NCBI GenBank assembly: GCA_018266835.1
Contig: JAFDZP010000006.1
Coordinates: 152,284-216,283, forward strand
Reading direction: 5' to 3'
DNA: 64,000 nt
Source: Bacteroidota bacterium
GTDB taxonomy: Bacteria; Bacteroidota; Ignavibacteria; Tepidaquicellales; Tepidaquicellaceae
Shown: in pieces, positions 35,043 through 44,244 of the stretch
How positions within the stretch are numbered: position 1 is the stretch's first letter
Layout of the letters: every line of letters begins with the position of its first letter
Program-made: the position numbers and the translations under genes
The notes under the pieces: generated by a model
Seen by the model: only the letters and a program-made list of their open reading frames with translations
Told to the model about the DNA's origin: nothing
Databases searched by the model: none

Positions 35043-36218
35043 CTATACACTCTTTCTACTTCCAGTTTTTTCACCGTGGTTTTTCCAGTCCAAGAAAATA
35101 AAATAAATCATTAAGATTACCAAAAAAATACCAATGTAAATTAAATAGTTTTGGTCTGCCGGAAGCCCGTCAATATGAAAGCCTGTACCTTTTTTAAAAC
35201 TTGCTTTTACAAATAACATTTCAATAATTTTTATTAAGATGTATGAAATTAATGAGGAGGTAAAAAGAACCTTTGTTAAATTCATCGTTTTAATCGATTT
35301 TTCTTCATCTATTGATATTGATCTTGGCTCAAGTAGTTTCAACCTCGCATTTGCCTTGTAATAATTAAAAAATCCCAGGACTATGAAAACAGGGAGCAAA
35401 TATAAAAAAATATTTTCAGATACAGAGAGTATTGCAGTTTCTTTATTATTCGATTCTGATTTACTGTTTTTCTCACCTATATAATTCGAATCAATGTTTG
35501 TATTATCCAAATCAATTGTTTTTTTCACTGATTCTTCTTTACCCATAACAGCATGCAAATATTCTTCACCTAGTTTAATTGTCAGTCCGATCCCAGATGC
35601 AAGTGTTGTACCTACAATTAAAAGATATAAAAAAAACAATATTAGTTTATCAACTAACAATCGTGAAATTCTACCTTCAAATTTAGCTGAATTCAATTCA
35701 AATTTATCATACCATTTTTTCTCAGCAACGGAACCTCTTAATCCCTTAAAAAATAATTGCCCAATTTTATTATTGAGATTCTCAATAACAATATTTAATC
35801 CATATTCAAGTTTTGGAAAAAATGGAATTTTCTTTTCATCAAAAAAATATTTTTTGTCATCTAAGATACTAATAGCTATAAAATGGACATCATTTTTCTT
35901 GTTTTCCGACAAATATTTCGATTTATTTTCCTGAACAAAGTTATAGAATTGAATGCCATTTTCGTCCCTTTTTCCTGGTGTAAGTGATAAATCTAGTATG
36001 ATTAAATCAATTTTAGGGTATTCATTAAGTACACCTTGATAATCTTTTAGATTAATATCAGCTATCAGTTTATTAAAATTCGGGCGCGGTGCATATGGTT
36101 CAACATCGTCATAAGGAAAAACTTCTACATCTATACCCCAAGTAGATTTAATTCCAGCAGTAATTTGTTCAAACTCCTCTTGATCATCTTCTACTACAAG
36201 GATTTTTATTTTTTCCAT
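35043..36218 (-). CDS. response-regulator receiver domain fused to transmembrane helices
   Basis: A 391-residue protein. Residues 1-140 are a CheY-like receiver: acidic pocket Glu10-Asp11-Asp12 (VVEDDQ), phospho-acceptor Asp76 (LIILDLSLTP), Ser117 (FIAISIL) and Lys136 (FFPKLEYG), all in canonical places. There is no DNA-binding output domain. Instead the C-terminal half has about four membrane helices, at roughly 190-215 (LILFFLYLLIVGTTLASGIG), 270-292 (NIFLYLLPVFIVLGF), 320-342 and 352-376 (LIYIGIFLVILMIYFIF). A phosphorylated receiver would thus act on the membrane. Its start overlaps the end of the giant kinase gene by 13 bases, which suggests a cognate pair. Confidence 0.85.
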   Translation of the reverse strand: MEKIKILVVEDDQEEFEQITAGIKSTWGIDVEVFPYDDVEPYAPRPNFNKLIADINLKDYQGVLNEYPKIDLIILDLSLTPGKRDENGIQFYNFVQENKSKYLSENKKNDVHFIAISILDDKKYFFDEKKIPFFPKLEYGLNIVIENLNNKIGQLFFKGLRGSVAEKKWYDKFELNSAKFEGRISRLLVDKLILFFLYLLIVGTTLASGIGLTIKLGEEYLHAVMGKEESVKKTIDLDNTNIDSNYIGEKNSKSESNNKETAILSVSENIFLYLLPVFIVLGFFNYYKANARLKLLEPRSISIDEEKSIKTMNLTKVLFTSSLISYILIKIIEMLFVKASFKKGTGFHIDGLPADQNYLIYIGIFLVILMIYFIFLDWKNHGEKTGSRKSV

Positions 36219-39200
36219 AATGAATTTAATTTTAATTTAACTTCATATATTTGATTTTTTGAATTTCTTTTTATCTCACATCCTATTTTTTCTACAATAT
36301 CTCTACACAAATCTAATCCTTCACCTGGGATTTTATTAGTTTCTGGTTCTTCTGATTCTTTATTACTGAAAACAAATTCATCGTCAGTATATTCAATTAC
36401 ATAGTCTCCTTCATCAGGTTGCCAAGGACCATGCTTTTTCATGTTAATTATTAGTTCAGTTAATATAGTAGTCCAAAATAATGGATGTACTACCAATTCA
36501 GTAAAATTAATATTTTCCAGAATCAGTTTTTTAAATTCTATAGCCTTTCCTCCTATAACAGATTCAAAAATTAATTTTACTCTGTCAATAAATTCTTCTT
36601 TGGTTAAACAAATTTGTGAAGATGGATCAATTTCATTCATTGCTTGGAATTGACCAGCAATGGCTTGAGTCACGATATTAAACATTTGAAAGTTTTTATC
36701 TTTATTAATCCCTTTAAAAATATTATTGACCATTCCATACTGATTTTTTATATATTTTCCTATTCCATGCCAAAGATGCTTTCTTTCAAGTATTTTTTGT
36801 TTACTAGTTAGAACTGCATTGAAAGCTTCGTTTTCAAATTGTTTATTAAGATAAACAAGTATTTCTTCTTTCAAAAGCAACAATAACCTTAGTTTTTCAT
36901 TATTTATAAATTTTAATAGATTCTCCTTTGTGCAAGCTTCTTCAGTTGTAATAAGTAAAACAGCTTTTCCCTTTATAAAAAGATTCTCATTGTTATCAAT
37001 TGAGTTAGAAAAAGTATCATAATTATTTTCTGAAAATCTCAAATAAATCGACATATTAGCTTTTTTAAGCATTTCATCCAAAAGAGTACCATTATTTTTA
37101 TTTAATAAGTCGGCATTATACATTTCCTGAAAACTTCTCGGAGGGTTAATATTTTCCTCGCCGTTTTTTTCAGTAAAATAATAATCATTAAAACCAATTA
37201 TCTCGTTTTCACTTTTCTTTAAAGCTATCAAAAGAGATTGATGTGTACTGGATTCCAGATTATCATCATACAGTTCATATAATAGATTGTAAATTAAACC
37301 TTCTTCATTAAGGTAAATGAATTGTGGCTCACTATCTTTTTCATTTTTTAAGATTGGATAGATATTTTTATTCGATTTTTTTTCTTGCTGGGGATGCTTT
37401 TTATGTTCTATAAAAAACGCATAATTAAATTTTGTTTCGTCCATTCCATATTTCAATATATCTACAAATGAGCTTAATATTTCCCTTATTTCCGTATTGA
37501 AATTTCTCTCTTCTCCGTAATTTGCACCTAAACTTTTTCTAACCAATATAGATTCAGTATTCAGCATTTGACTCACAGACTTATTTATTTCCTCCGTTGT
37601 AATACCGTCATAAGATTTATGGCATCCAATTATTTTTTTTGCATTGATACAAATTGAATTATTGATTGCTTGTTGTCCGAAATAATAGTTATAATGTTTG
37701 TCTACATTTTCAAATCCACTTTTGCCAGATTTCAGCAAATTATTTAGAAATTTTTTATGATATTCTTTTAATTCATTTAATAAATAAATATTCTCCGAGT
37801 GAAGCATATTTATAAAATGGAAAAATTTGTTTTGAATTGTTTTTTTCAAATCATCACTTGGAAGCGGTTGTAACTTTTCATTATTAATTAACTGTTCCAA
37901 TGTTATAGATTTTGAAGGATTTCGGTAAATTAATTCCTTATAGTAGAATAATATTACCGGGAATAAGGATCCCAATTGATTCAGTATATAATTGTAATTA
38001 AAATGTTGTGCATGTGTAAAATTACTTTTGTCCGATTTTTCAGCAATATTTTTTAAAGAATCTTTATATATTGCTCGATATTGATTAATAGAATTACTTA
38101 TTTCTGGATTCTCAAATAACTTTTTAATGTATTTTAAAAATCGTTCTGAAATAATAAAGTTCGAATTCAATTGTATCAATCTTCTTAAATAAAATTTTAA
38201 TCTCCTGACCGCTGAAAAAGAAATAGATTTTTTCCTTTCAGCTTTTGCAAATAATTTGTCAAATTCATTTAAACAATAATCGAATATTGAATCGTATATG
38301 TTTTTATAATAGATGTAGGGGTATTGTGTCAATATTTTAACTGCCATGTCTTGTATATATTTCGTTTCAACAGCAGAAATTCTATTTGCTCCATTTTTCT
38401 CGGTTCCCGCGGAGAAAAATAATTTAACTTCCTCATTTATATTTAGTGAATCTATTAAACTACTAATAAATTCTTTTGGTTTTCTATCTTTATGAAACAT
38501 CTCATTTTGAAATTTTACTCCTGATAATTCTAAATTTATTTTATTTGAAATAAATATTCGTAGCAAGTTTAGCTTTTCAGAAGAAAAACTTTCCCTATAA
38601 TAATTAAAAACCTCTTCTGTAAAGTTATCATTATTATCCAAAAACGGGAAAAAACTTCCGTGCTTTTTCTCCCAATATTTTTGATTGACTTCTGGAAGTT
38701 CTTTAGGTTCTTTCTGAATAAGTTTTCTTAATATTGTTTCTTTTATGCAGTCTAAAAGTGTCTCTTTGATAATCTTCTTTAAGTCTGCTACTCTTTTTGA
38801 TAATGGGTTACCTAAATTAGTTGCTGACGAAACAGGTAAATTGAGATTAAAATATGATATAATTTTTCCCCTAAGGATTTCTATTATATTTTCAGTATTT
38901 TCCGATCCAAGATTATTAGATTGTAATTTTTTCATAATCTCATGCTTTGTGAACAATGTAGTTCTGTCTATTAGAGTTAAAATCAAATCAAACCCTTGGC
39001 CTTGCATTTTTAATTCTGTATCTTGTCTATGCTTAATATAGTCACTTATTAATTTGAAATCTCTTGTTGCTGAGAGTACTTCACTGAAATAAATAATTTT
39101 AGTTTCATTTTTTTCTTTTTTCCTATCTAATTCTTCTCTTTCATCATTTAATTTACTAAAATACAAAGAAATAAAATTATCGATAAATTCATAATCTGAC

Positions 39201-40417
39201 TGGAATTGGATAATTGTTACAATCTTATTTCTAAGGCAATTTGTTAAACAAAGATCTTCAAGAAACCTTGAATTATGACTATATTCAGAAGTGATAAATA
39301 AGATTTTTTTAGTTCCCTCTTTTTCAAAATATTTGCTAAGTTCAGTATTAAAATAATAAAGTATTTCCTCCTTATTCTTTAAATAAAAAGCATTACCTCT
39401 GATATAATCGTAATACTTACCTTTGTTTGCACTGATATTGCCATGAAGGATAATATTCTGTTTCTTTTCGTTTGAAGAAAAGAACTCAAAGAAGTTTTCC
39501 AATCCTTTGGTTTCTTGCGAACTGAATTTAGGAAGTCCCAGAATTAAATTCGGTGAATCAAATGTATAGTTTGTACTGAACAATGGCATTTCGTCTGAAA
39601 GTACTTTTACATTACCTAAAGTATTTTCTACTTTTGCCAAATCCTTAGTTGGAAAACACTGCGGGCAATCCTCCGGCAAATGTAATTCAGAATATAATTT
39701 TACGAGTGGAAAAGCAACAATAGCTTTTCCTGAATTACTTTCTATTTTTATTTTATCTTGATTTATTTCTGTCCAGTTGAAAAGAGAATAAATATCGTAC
39801 AAATGTTTTTCAAATTTAGAAGTTGAATTCTCAAAATTTTTAATAATTATTTTTTTAACATTTTCTATTTCGAATTTAACTTTTAAAGACAAATTAAGTA
39901 CTAAAAAAACTGTAATGCACTTTTCTGAAATTTTTATATTTGAATTTTCATGATATTCATTGATATATATTTGGATGAATTCACATAATTTTTCAAAAAA
40001 AGAAAATGTACATGCAATTGGTAAAACTATTATCAAATTTTCTTTTAAATGAGGAATGTTTTGCCATTTAAAATCTTCGTTTTCTTGGTTAATTATTTCA
40101 TAATTGTAATCAACATTGTGATCGGACAATTTTTCAAGAACTTTATTTAAAGTTAATCCCGTATAGTTATGAAGTCCAACGAATGTTGTTGGTCCACTTA
40201 ATTCAATCTCTGAAATCTTTGCGGTAAAAACTTCAGAAATAATTTCGCAATTTTTAACATTTTGAAGAAATTTTTTCGCAAAATAGTATTGATTGGAATG
40301 GAGGTTATTACCATTTTCAAAATGAGTATCTATTAATTTATAACCATTCTCAGTAAAAGGTTTCTCAATTTCATCTACAATATCTTTAATTACTTTATTT
40401 ATAGAATCTGAATTCAT
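36206..40417 (-). CDS. giant (1403-residue) histidine-kinase-like protein
   Basis: Only the end is recognisable: an HATPase_c domain with N-box ELIINMKKHG (about 1321-1330) and G2-like GEGLDLCRDI (about 1365-1374). The D-box (G1) is not clear, so activity is uncertain. No canonical phospho-His DHp helix (H-E-x-R/S type) stands out before it. Residues 1-260 are alpha/beta with a CPQC pair (Cys251, Cys254) and GPTTFVGLHNYTG, reminiscent of but not assignable to a phosphoribosyltransferase-like fold. The middle 700 residues are helix-rich. No signal peptide or membrane helix, so cytosolic. It overlaps the receiver gene, which is its likely partner. Confidence 0.7.
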   Translation of the reverse strand: MNSDSINKVIKDIVDEIEKPFTENGYKLIDTHFENGNNLHSNQYYFAKKFLQNVKNCEIISEVFTAKISEIELSGPTTFVGLHNYTGLTLNKVLEKLSDHNVDYNYEIINQENEDFKWQNIPHLKENLIIVLPIACTFSFFEKLCEFIQIYINEYHENSNIKISEKCITVFLVLNLSLKVKFEIENVKKIIIKNFENSTSKFEKHLYDIYSLFNWTEINQDKIKIESNSGKAIVAFPLVKLYSELHLPEDCPQCFPTKDLAKVENTLGNVKVLSDEMPLFSTNYTFDSPNLILGLPKFSSQETKGLENFFEFFSSNEKKQNIILHGNISANKGKYYDYIRGNAFYLKNKEEILYYFNTELSKYFEKEGTKKILFITSEYSHNSRFLEDLCLTNCLRNKIVTIIQFQSDYEFIDNFISLYFSKLNDEREELDRKKEKNETKIIYFSEVLSATRDFKLISDYIKHRQDTELKMQGQGFDLILTLIDRTTLFTKHEIMKKLQSNNLGSENTENIIEILRGKIISYFNLNLPVSSATNLGNPLSKRVADLKKIIKETLLDCIKETILRKLIQKEPKELPEVNQKYWEKKHGSFFPFLDNNDNFTEEVFNYYRESFSSEKLNLLRIFISNKINLELSGVKFQNEMFHKDRKPKEFISSLIDSLNINEEVKLFFSAGTEKNGANRISAVETKYIQDMAVKILTQYPYIYYKNIYDSIFDYCLNEFDKLFAKAERKKSISFSAVRRLKFYLRRLIQLNSNFIISERFLKYIKKLFENPEISNSINQYRAIYKDSLKNIAEKSDKSNFTHAQHFNYNYILNQLGSLFPVILFYYKELIYRNPSKSITLEQLINNEKLQPLPSDDLKKTIQNKFFHFINMLHSENIYLLNELKEYHKKFLNNLLKSGKSGFENVDKHYNYYFGQQAINNSICINAKKIIGCHKSYDGITTEEINKSVSQMLNTESILVRKSLGANYGEERNFNTEIREILSSFVDILKYGMDETKFNYAFFIEHKKHPQQEKKSNKNIYPILKNEKDSEPQFIYLNEEGLIYNLLYELYDDNLESSTHQSLLIALKKSENEIIGFNDYYFTEKNGEENINPPRSFQEMYNADLLNKNNGTLLDEMLKKANMSIYLRFSENNYDTFSNSIDNNENLFIKGKAVLLITTEEACTKENLLKFINNEKLRLLLLLKEEILVYLNKQFENEAFNAVLTSKQKILERKHLWHGIGKYIKNQYGMVNNIFKGINKDKNFQMFNIVTQAIAGQFQAMNEIDPSSQICLTKEEFIDRVKLIFESVIGGKAIEFKKLILENINFTELVVHPLFWTTILTELIINMKKHGPWQPDEGDYVIEYTDDEFVFSNKESEEPETNKIPGEGLDLCRDIVEKIGCEIKRNSKNQIYEVKLKLNSLWKK

Positions 40418-40499
40418 AAATTTAATTAATTTGATTAATTCTACTTTGTGATACTGCCATTGTTTAAATTGAATACTCTATTTAATTTATGGAAATATT

Positions 40500-42332
40500 T
40501 CATATTTTTGGTTTCGCTTTCAATTCCGGTGCAGGTCTTGGTGAACCGCTACAGTATGAGTACATTCGTTCATTCAATCTTTGTATGTACTCTCTTAATC
40601 TTTCCATTTCATCAATCGCAAATTCTCTTTGGTCGTTAGTAAATTCATAACATTGGGGTGGTTCTCCATTTGCTCTATGAAGTAATTCTTCGTACCCTTT
40701 TTCAATATTAGGATCAAACTCTTCAAATTTCTTTTCAATATTTTTTAAATAGTTTTCAAGCATACACATTGTAGTTCTATATCTTATCCATCTATGATTA
40801 TTCCAATCCATTGGATGACCTGAGGTTCCGGTAAATCGATCTCTAAGTAATTCACCTGCATACATTCCTCTTTCGCTAAGATGAGTTATGACTTCTTCAG
40901 GCATATTTAAATTCAAACCACCTTCATCCGGAGATAAATGAATGCTCACTATTCTGTCTCTATAACCCGGCATTTTAACCTGAGTATGATCAGTCCAATT
41001 TTGCATCGTATTCATAAGTGACTTAAGAAATTTCAACAATGAATCATCAAATCTGAACCATTTGTCATTTACTCCGTCACCATTGGTATTGGTTAAGTAA
41101 ATATTTTTAGATTCATCTTTTTGTTGAGGATGTTCTGGATGGAATTCATCTAAATTAAATGCAAATGTTGGTCTGCCTGGAATAGGACTATCAAAAAAAT
41201 GTATTGGAAAATTACTGCAAATTCCCCCATCGGAAAACAAACATTTTTCTGGAGTTGTATTTTGGGGACCCTTCTTGTTGTTAGCTAAGGTATAGTCTAT
41301 TGCATATAGCGGTACTGCACTTATTAAAATTGGAAAACTTAAACTCATTCTGGCACCTACAACAATTGGCATGTCATCAAAATCCGGAAGTGGGATTTTT
41401 CCGTGTTTTGCACTTTCTTTATTCGATTTTGATACAATCCAGTCCACAACCCTTTTAGGAAAAAATGTTTTAAACTCCGATTCATCAAAATAAAACAACG
41501 CGTCAGTAAATGGTAATGTATGAGGTCGGCGCCATGTGACATTAGTAGTCATCATTTGGAGTATAATTGAATCCTTTCTATTATCTTTTACATTTTTTAA
41601 ATCTCCAAATGTCAATGGTTTTAGTGGATCTTTATTACCTGCGACTTTATCGATCATGTCTGCTAACCATACAGTTAAAGGTGGAGCGTTATCATCTACT
41701 TTTTCAGCATTGCCTGTAGTCAGGCCGTAATAGTTTTTTGATAATATCTTATTAAAAGTAATTCCAAATGAAATTAAAGTTGATACTAACATTAATACTA
41801 ATGTTAATAATGCAGTAATAGTTATCGTAATCGTAAATAAGCCATCATTGATTTTATTCCACAAGAAATACATCATTAAAGCACCGGGTATGAGCGCTAA
41901 GAAACTAATGAATGGGAAATGATAAATTAGAGAGGAAGCTGAGAATATACCTTTACTGAATTTGTTCTTTTTTCCGGCAATATGAAATATTGCATTAAAA
42001 ATCTTCCTGGTTGATTTATTTGGTTGAAATAAAGAAAATAGACGGGATTTTCCATTAACATTTTCGCTAAGAAGTGTCGGCAAATTATTTAAAATCTCAA
42101 ATCCTGAACAACTTTGATTTTCTCTTCTGTTATATTCCGCTGCTGCTGTCAATGAAGCGGCAATAGCACCGGCGGAAGTGCCTCCAATATTGACAAATCT
42201 ATAATCAGTCGCCATCTGATAAATTGCCTTAGGATAAACAATTCCGCTGGTTATTCCACCCTTCATTACGACGTCGCATGTTCGTGAAGGATTTGGAGGT
42301 ATACTGGTATTATTTTCTTTTTTAGATTCCAT
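40500..42332 (-). CDS. patatin-like phospholipase with internal transmembrane helices
   Basis: A 610-residue patatin. The oxyanion loop GGITSG (residues 25-30), nucleophile motif GTSAG (51-55, Ser53) and catalytic Asp in DGG (368-370, FSDGGICSN) are all present. Between the Ser and Asp parts an insertion of two strong membrane helices lies at about 137-158 and 165-193, so the lipase is membrane-bound. Patatin lipases that attack the cell's own membrane are known effectors of several anti-phage systems. Here it follows the beta-helix gene in the same direction and precedes the sensor kinase by 82 bases. Lipid target unknown. Confidence 0.88.
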   Translation of the reverse strand: MESKKENNTSIPPNPSRTCDVVMKGGITSGIVYPKAIYQMATDYRFVNIGGTSAGAIAASLTAAAEYNRRENQSCSGFEILNNLPTLLSENVNGKSRLFSLFQPNKSTRKIFNAIFHIAGKKNKFSKGIFSASSLIYHFPFISFLALIPGALMMYFLWNKINDGLFTITITITALLTLVLMLVSTLISFGITFNKILSKNYYGLTTGNAEKVDDNAPPLTVWLADMIDKVAGNKDPLKPLTFGDLKNVKDNRKDSIILQMMTTNVTWRRPHTLPFTDALFYFDESEFKTFFPKRVVDWIVSKSNKESAKHGKIPLPDFDDMPIVVGARMSLSFPILISAVPLYAIDYTLANNKKGPQNTTPEKCLFSDGGICSNFPIHFFDSPIPGRPTFAFNLDEFHPEHPQQKDESKNIYLTNTNGDGVNDKWFRFDDSLLKFLKSLMNTMQNWTDHTQVKMPGYRDRIVSIHLSPDEGGLNLNMPEEVITHLSERGMYAGELLRDRFTGTSGHPMDWNNHRWIRYRTTMCMLENYLKNIEKKFEEFDPNIEKGYEELLHRANGEPPQCYEFTNDQREFAIDEMERLREYIQRLNERMYSYCSGSPRPAPELKAKPKI

Positions 42333-42361
42333 TTGTGCTCAAACCAATTATTAAGTAGTTT

Positions 42362-43450
42362 TTATTTGTTAGCAGAATTATTTGAAACTATTACATTCGA
42401 GACATTTTTTGTTTGTAAGATGTTGTCACCAGATTTACCATCTAAATTAATTACATTTGCACTTACCACAACATTCTTCACATAATCCAGAAGGATAGAG
42501 TGTTTATAGCTATTTTTATTTTCTGTCAATCTTTGCTCAAATAGATTTCCGGTAATTGTTATTCCGTTAAAATGTTGATCACCATTTCCCTTTTCAAATT
42601 TTATCATTGAATATTCTTCATCTGAATCTAAATTTTCCGAGCGTATGAGATTGTTTGAAATGTTAATATTGTTTCCACGGAAAGCATCATCATCGTTATC
42701 AACTCTCGAAAGAATAATTGCCTCTGCTCTGGCATTTTCAAAAATATTGTTAGAAATAATAGTTGAATTTAATCCAAGCTCTGTGACCAAATTGTGAAGT
42801 GGTTGATCATTTGATCCGGGAGTGCCATTACAGTGATTGCCAATTATTCTAAATGGTCCACCGCTTACTCTAATATTGGCATTCTTTGAACCTATATTGT
42901 TATTAATAATCCAGGTATCATAGTTTCTTTCGTTTATATCAATTCCAAATACATCTGAATCCTCACTCACAACATTTAAATCGTTGTATTGAATTATATT
43001 CAACATCCCATCAATACCTTCATCTGATGGCCGTATTCTAATACCGGACTTCTTCATATTGATCATTCGAATTCTTTCAAATGTTGATTGTTTAAAACTT
43101 CCGTTAATACCACATCCTTCGCATTCTTCTCCATTAATTAGAAAATTACTTAAACGTACATAACTGGATTGACCATTTGAAACAAAACAATCTACAGCAG
43201 TTTTCAAATTTAATTTTGTCTGCTGCATACTAGCTCCGGATATTTCCAGACAATCGTACAATTTTATCGAATCATTTATATCGTAATCTCCGGCCATCAA
43301 AAATATTGAACCTGTACAATATGATTCATTATTTCTTAGTTTATCGATTGCTGAGTTTATTGTTGCGGATGCATTTCCTAAAGTACAGATGGCATCTGCC
43401 TTAGTTTTTAGAAAGTCTGGTGTGTTTGGTGCTGCGATTGTATAAAACAT
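42362..43450 (-). CDS. right-handed parallel beta-helix protein (pectate-lyase/tailspike-like fold)
   Basis: A 362-residue protein with repeating coils of the I-x-N-N-x-I / V-S-N-N type (IINNNIGSKNANIRVSG, IISNNIFENA, ISNNLIRSEN, ITGNLFEQR, VVSANVINLDG, VSNNSANK). The N-terminus TINSAIDKLRNN...GSIFLMAGDYDI is the common start of pectate-lyase and tailspike-type helices. There is no signal peptide. Such folds bind or cleave carbohydrates. It lies 29 bases before the patatin gene. The absence of phage tail genes argues against a stranded tailspike. Confidence 0.8.
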   Translation of the reverse strand: MFYTIAAPNTPDFLKTKADAICTLGNASATINSAIDKLRNNESYCTGSIFLMAGDYDINDSIKLYDCLEISGASMQQTKLNLKTAVDCFVSNGQSSYVRLSNFLINGEECEGCGINGSFKQSTFERIRMINMKKSGIRIRPSDEGIDGMLNIIQYNDLNVVSEDSDVFGIDINERNYDTWIINNNIGSKNANIRVSGGPFRIIGNHCNGTPGSNDQPLHNLVTELGLNSTIISNNIFENARAEAIILSRVDNDDDAFRGNNINISNNLIRSENLDSDEEYSMIKFEKGNGDQHFNGITITGNLFEQRLTENKNSYKHSILLDYVKNVVVSANVINLDGKSGDNILQTKNVSNVIVSNNSANK

Positions 43451-43479
43451 AAATAAGGGGGTTAATTTTTAAAAAATAC

Positions 43480-44181
43480 TCACATCGTTAGAAGATTATA
43501 TCCTAATGCTTCCATTTTAGTATAAACCTGTTCGCCGGCAACTCCATCAACCTTTAACTTATTGTCCAATTGAAATTTTCTTAAACTTTCATCAGTCTGT
43601 TCTCCAAAAAACATATCATCCTGATTTACACGGTATCCAAGCTTAGCCAATGCAATTTTTAAATTCATTACGTAATGGTTTTCAATTCCGTATGCAAGCA
43701 TAGGATATTTTCCGGACTTATAATTAAGTACATATTCCCGCATAGCATTTTGTAAACTTACAGGAATACCTTGTATATGACCGGCATCCCAAGTGCCTAT
43801 AACATATAATCCTAAATTAACTGCTTCATTTCTTAGCAAAGTGTATTCTTTAGCTTCACCTTTTTCTATAATTTTTCCATTAGAATCTAAACAAAGAATG
43901 TCCTGAGCAATACCGTAATAATGCATTCCATTTGTTTTAATTGATGAATGATGACTCTGGAAAGCTTTAATTTGATTTACAGCAGATCTGAATGTTTCCA
44001 TTCTTTTAATTCGACCACCTTTTTCTTGAATAATTTCAGATAACTTCTCTATTTTCTCTCCAAATAGCGGTTCTAATAATGAGGTGTCTGTTACCAGTGA
44101 ATCAGACATAAACTCTTTAGATTTTTTAATCACATTATAAAAGTGTTCTGCTATATTGGTAAAATAAGTTGGAGTTAACAT
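43480..44181 (-). CDS. M15-type peptidase with C-terminal peptidoglycan-binding domain
   Basis: A 233-residue protein. Residues about 70-150 show the zinc-peptidase pattern of the VanY/L-Ala-D-Glu family: TNGMHYYGIAQDI (His87, Asp94) and WDAGHIQG (Asp132, His135). Residues about 165-230 are a peptidoglycan-binding PG_binding_1 domain (NLKIALAKLGYRV...FFGEQTDESLRKFQ...DGVAGEQVY). This is the architecture of endolysins that cut wall cross-bridges. No signal peptide is seen, so the protein stays inside unless released or moved by a partner. It lies 64 bases downstream of the multi-TM gene. Confidence 0.75.
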   Translation of the reverse strand: MLTPTYFTNIAEHFYNVIKKSKEFMSDSLVTDTSLLEPLFGEKIEKLSEIIQEKGGRIKRMETFRSAVNQIKAFQSHHSSIKTNGMHYYGIAQDILCLDSNGKIIEKGEAKEYTLLRNEAVNLGLYVIGTWDAGHIQGIPVSLQNAMREYVLNYKSGKYPMLAYGIENHYVMNLKIALAKLGYRVNQDDMFFGEQTDESLRKFQLDNKLKVDGVAGEQVYTKMEALGYNLLTM

Positions 44182-44244
44182 AATTTTTTTTATTAAATTT
44201 AAAAAAATATTTTAAAATGAAAATTTTTTAGACCTTGCATTACC

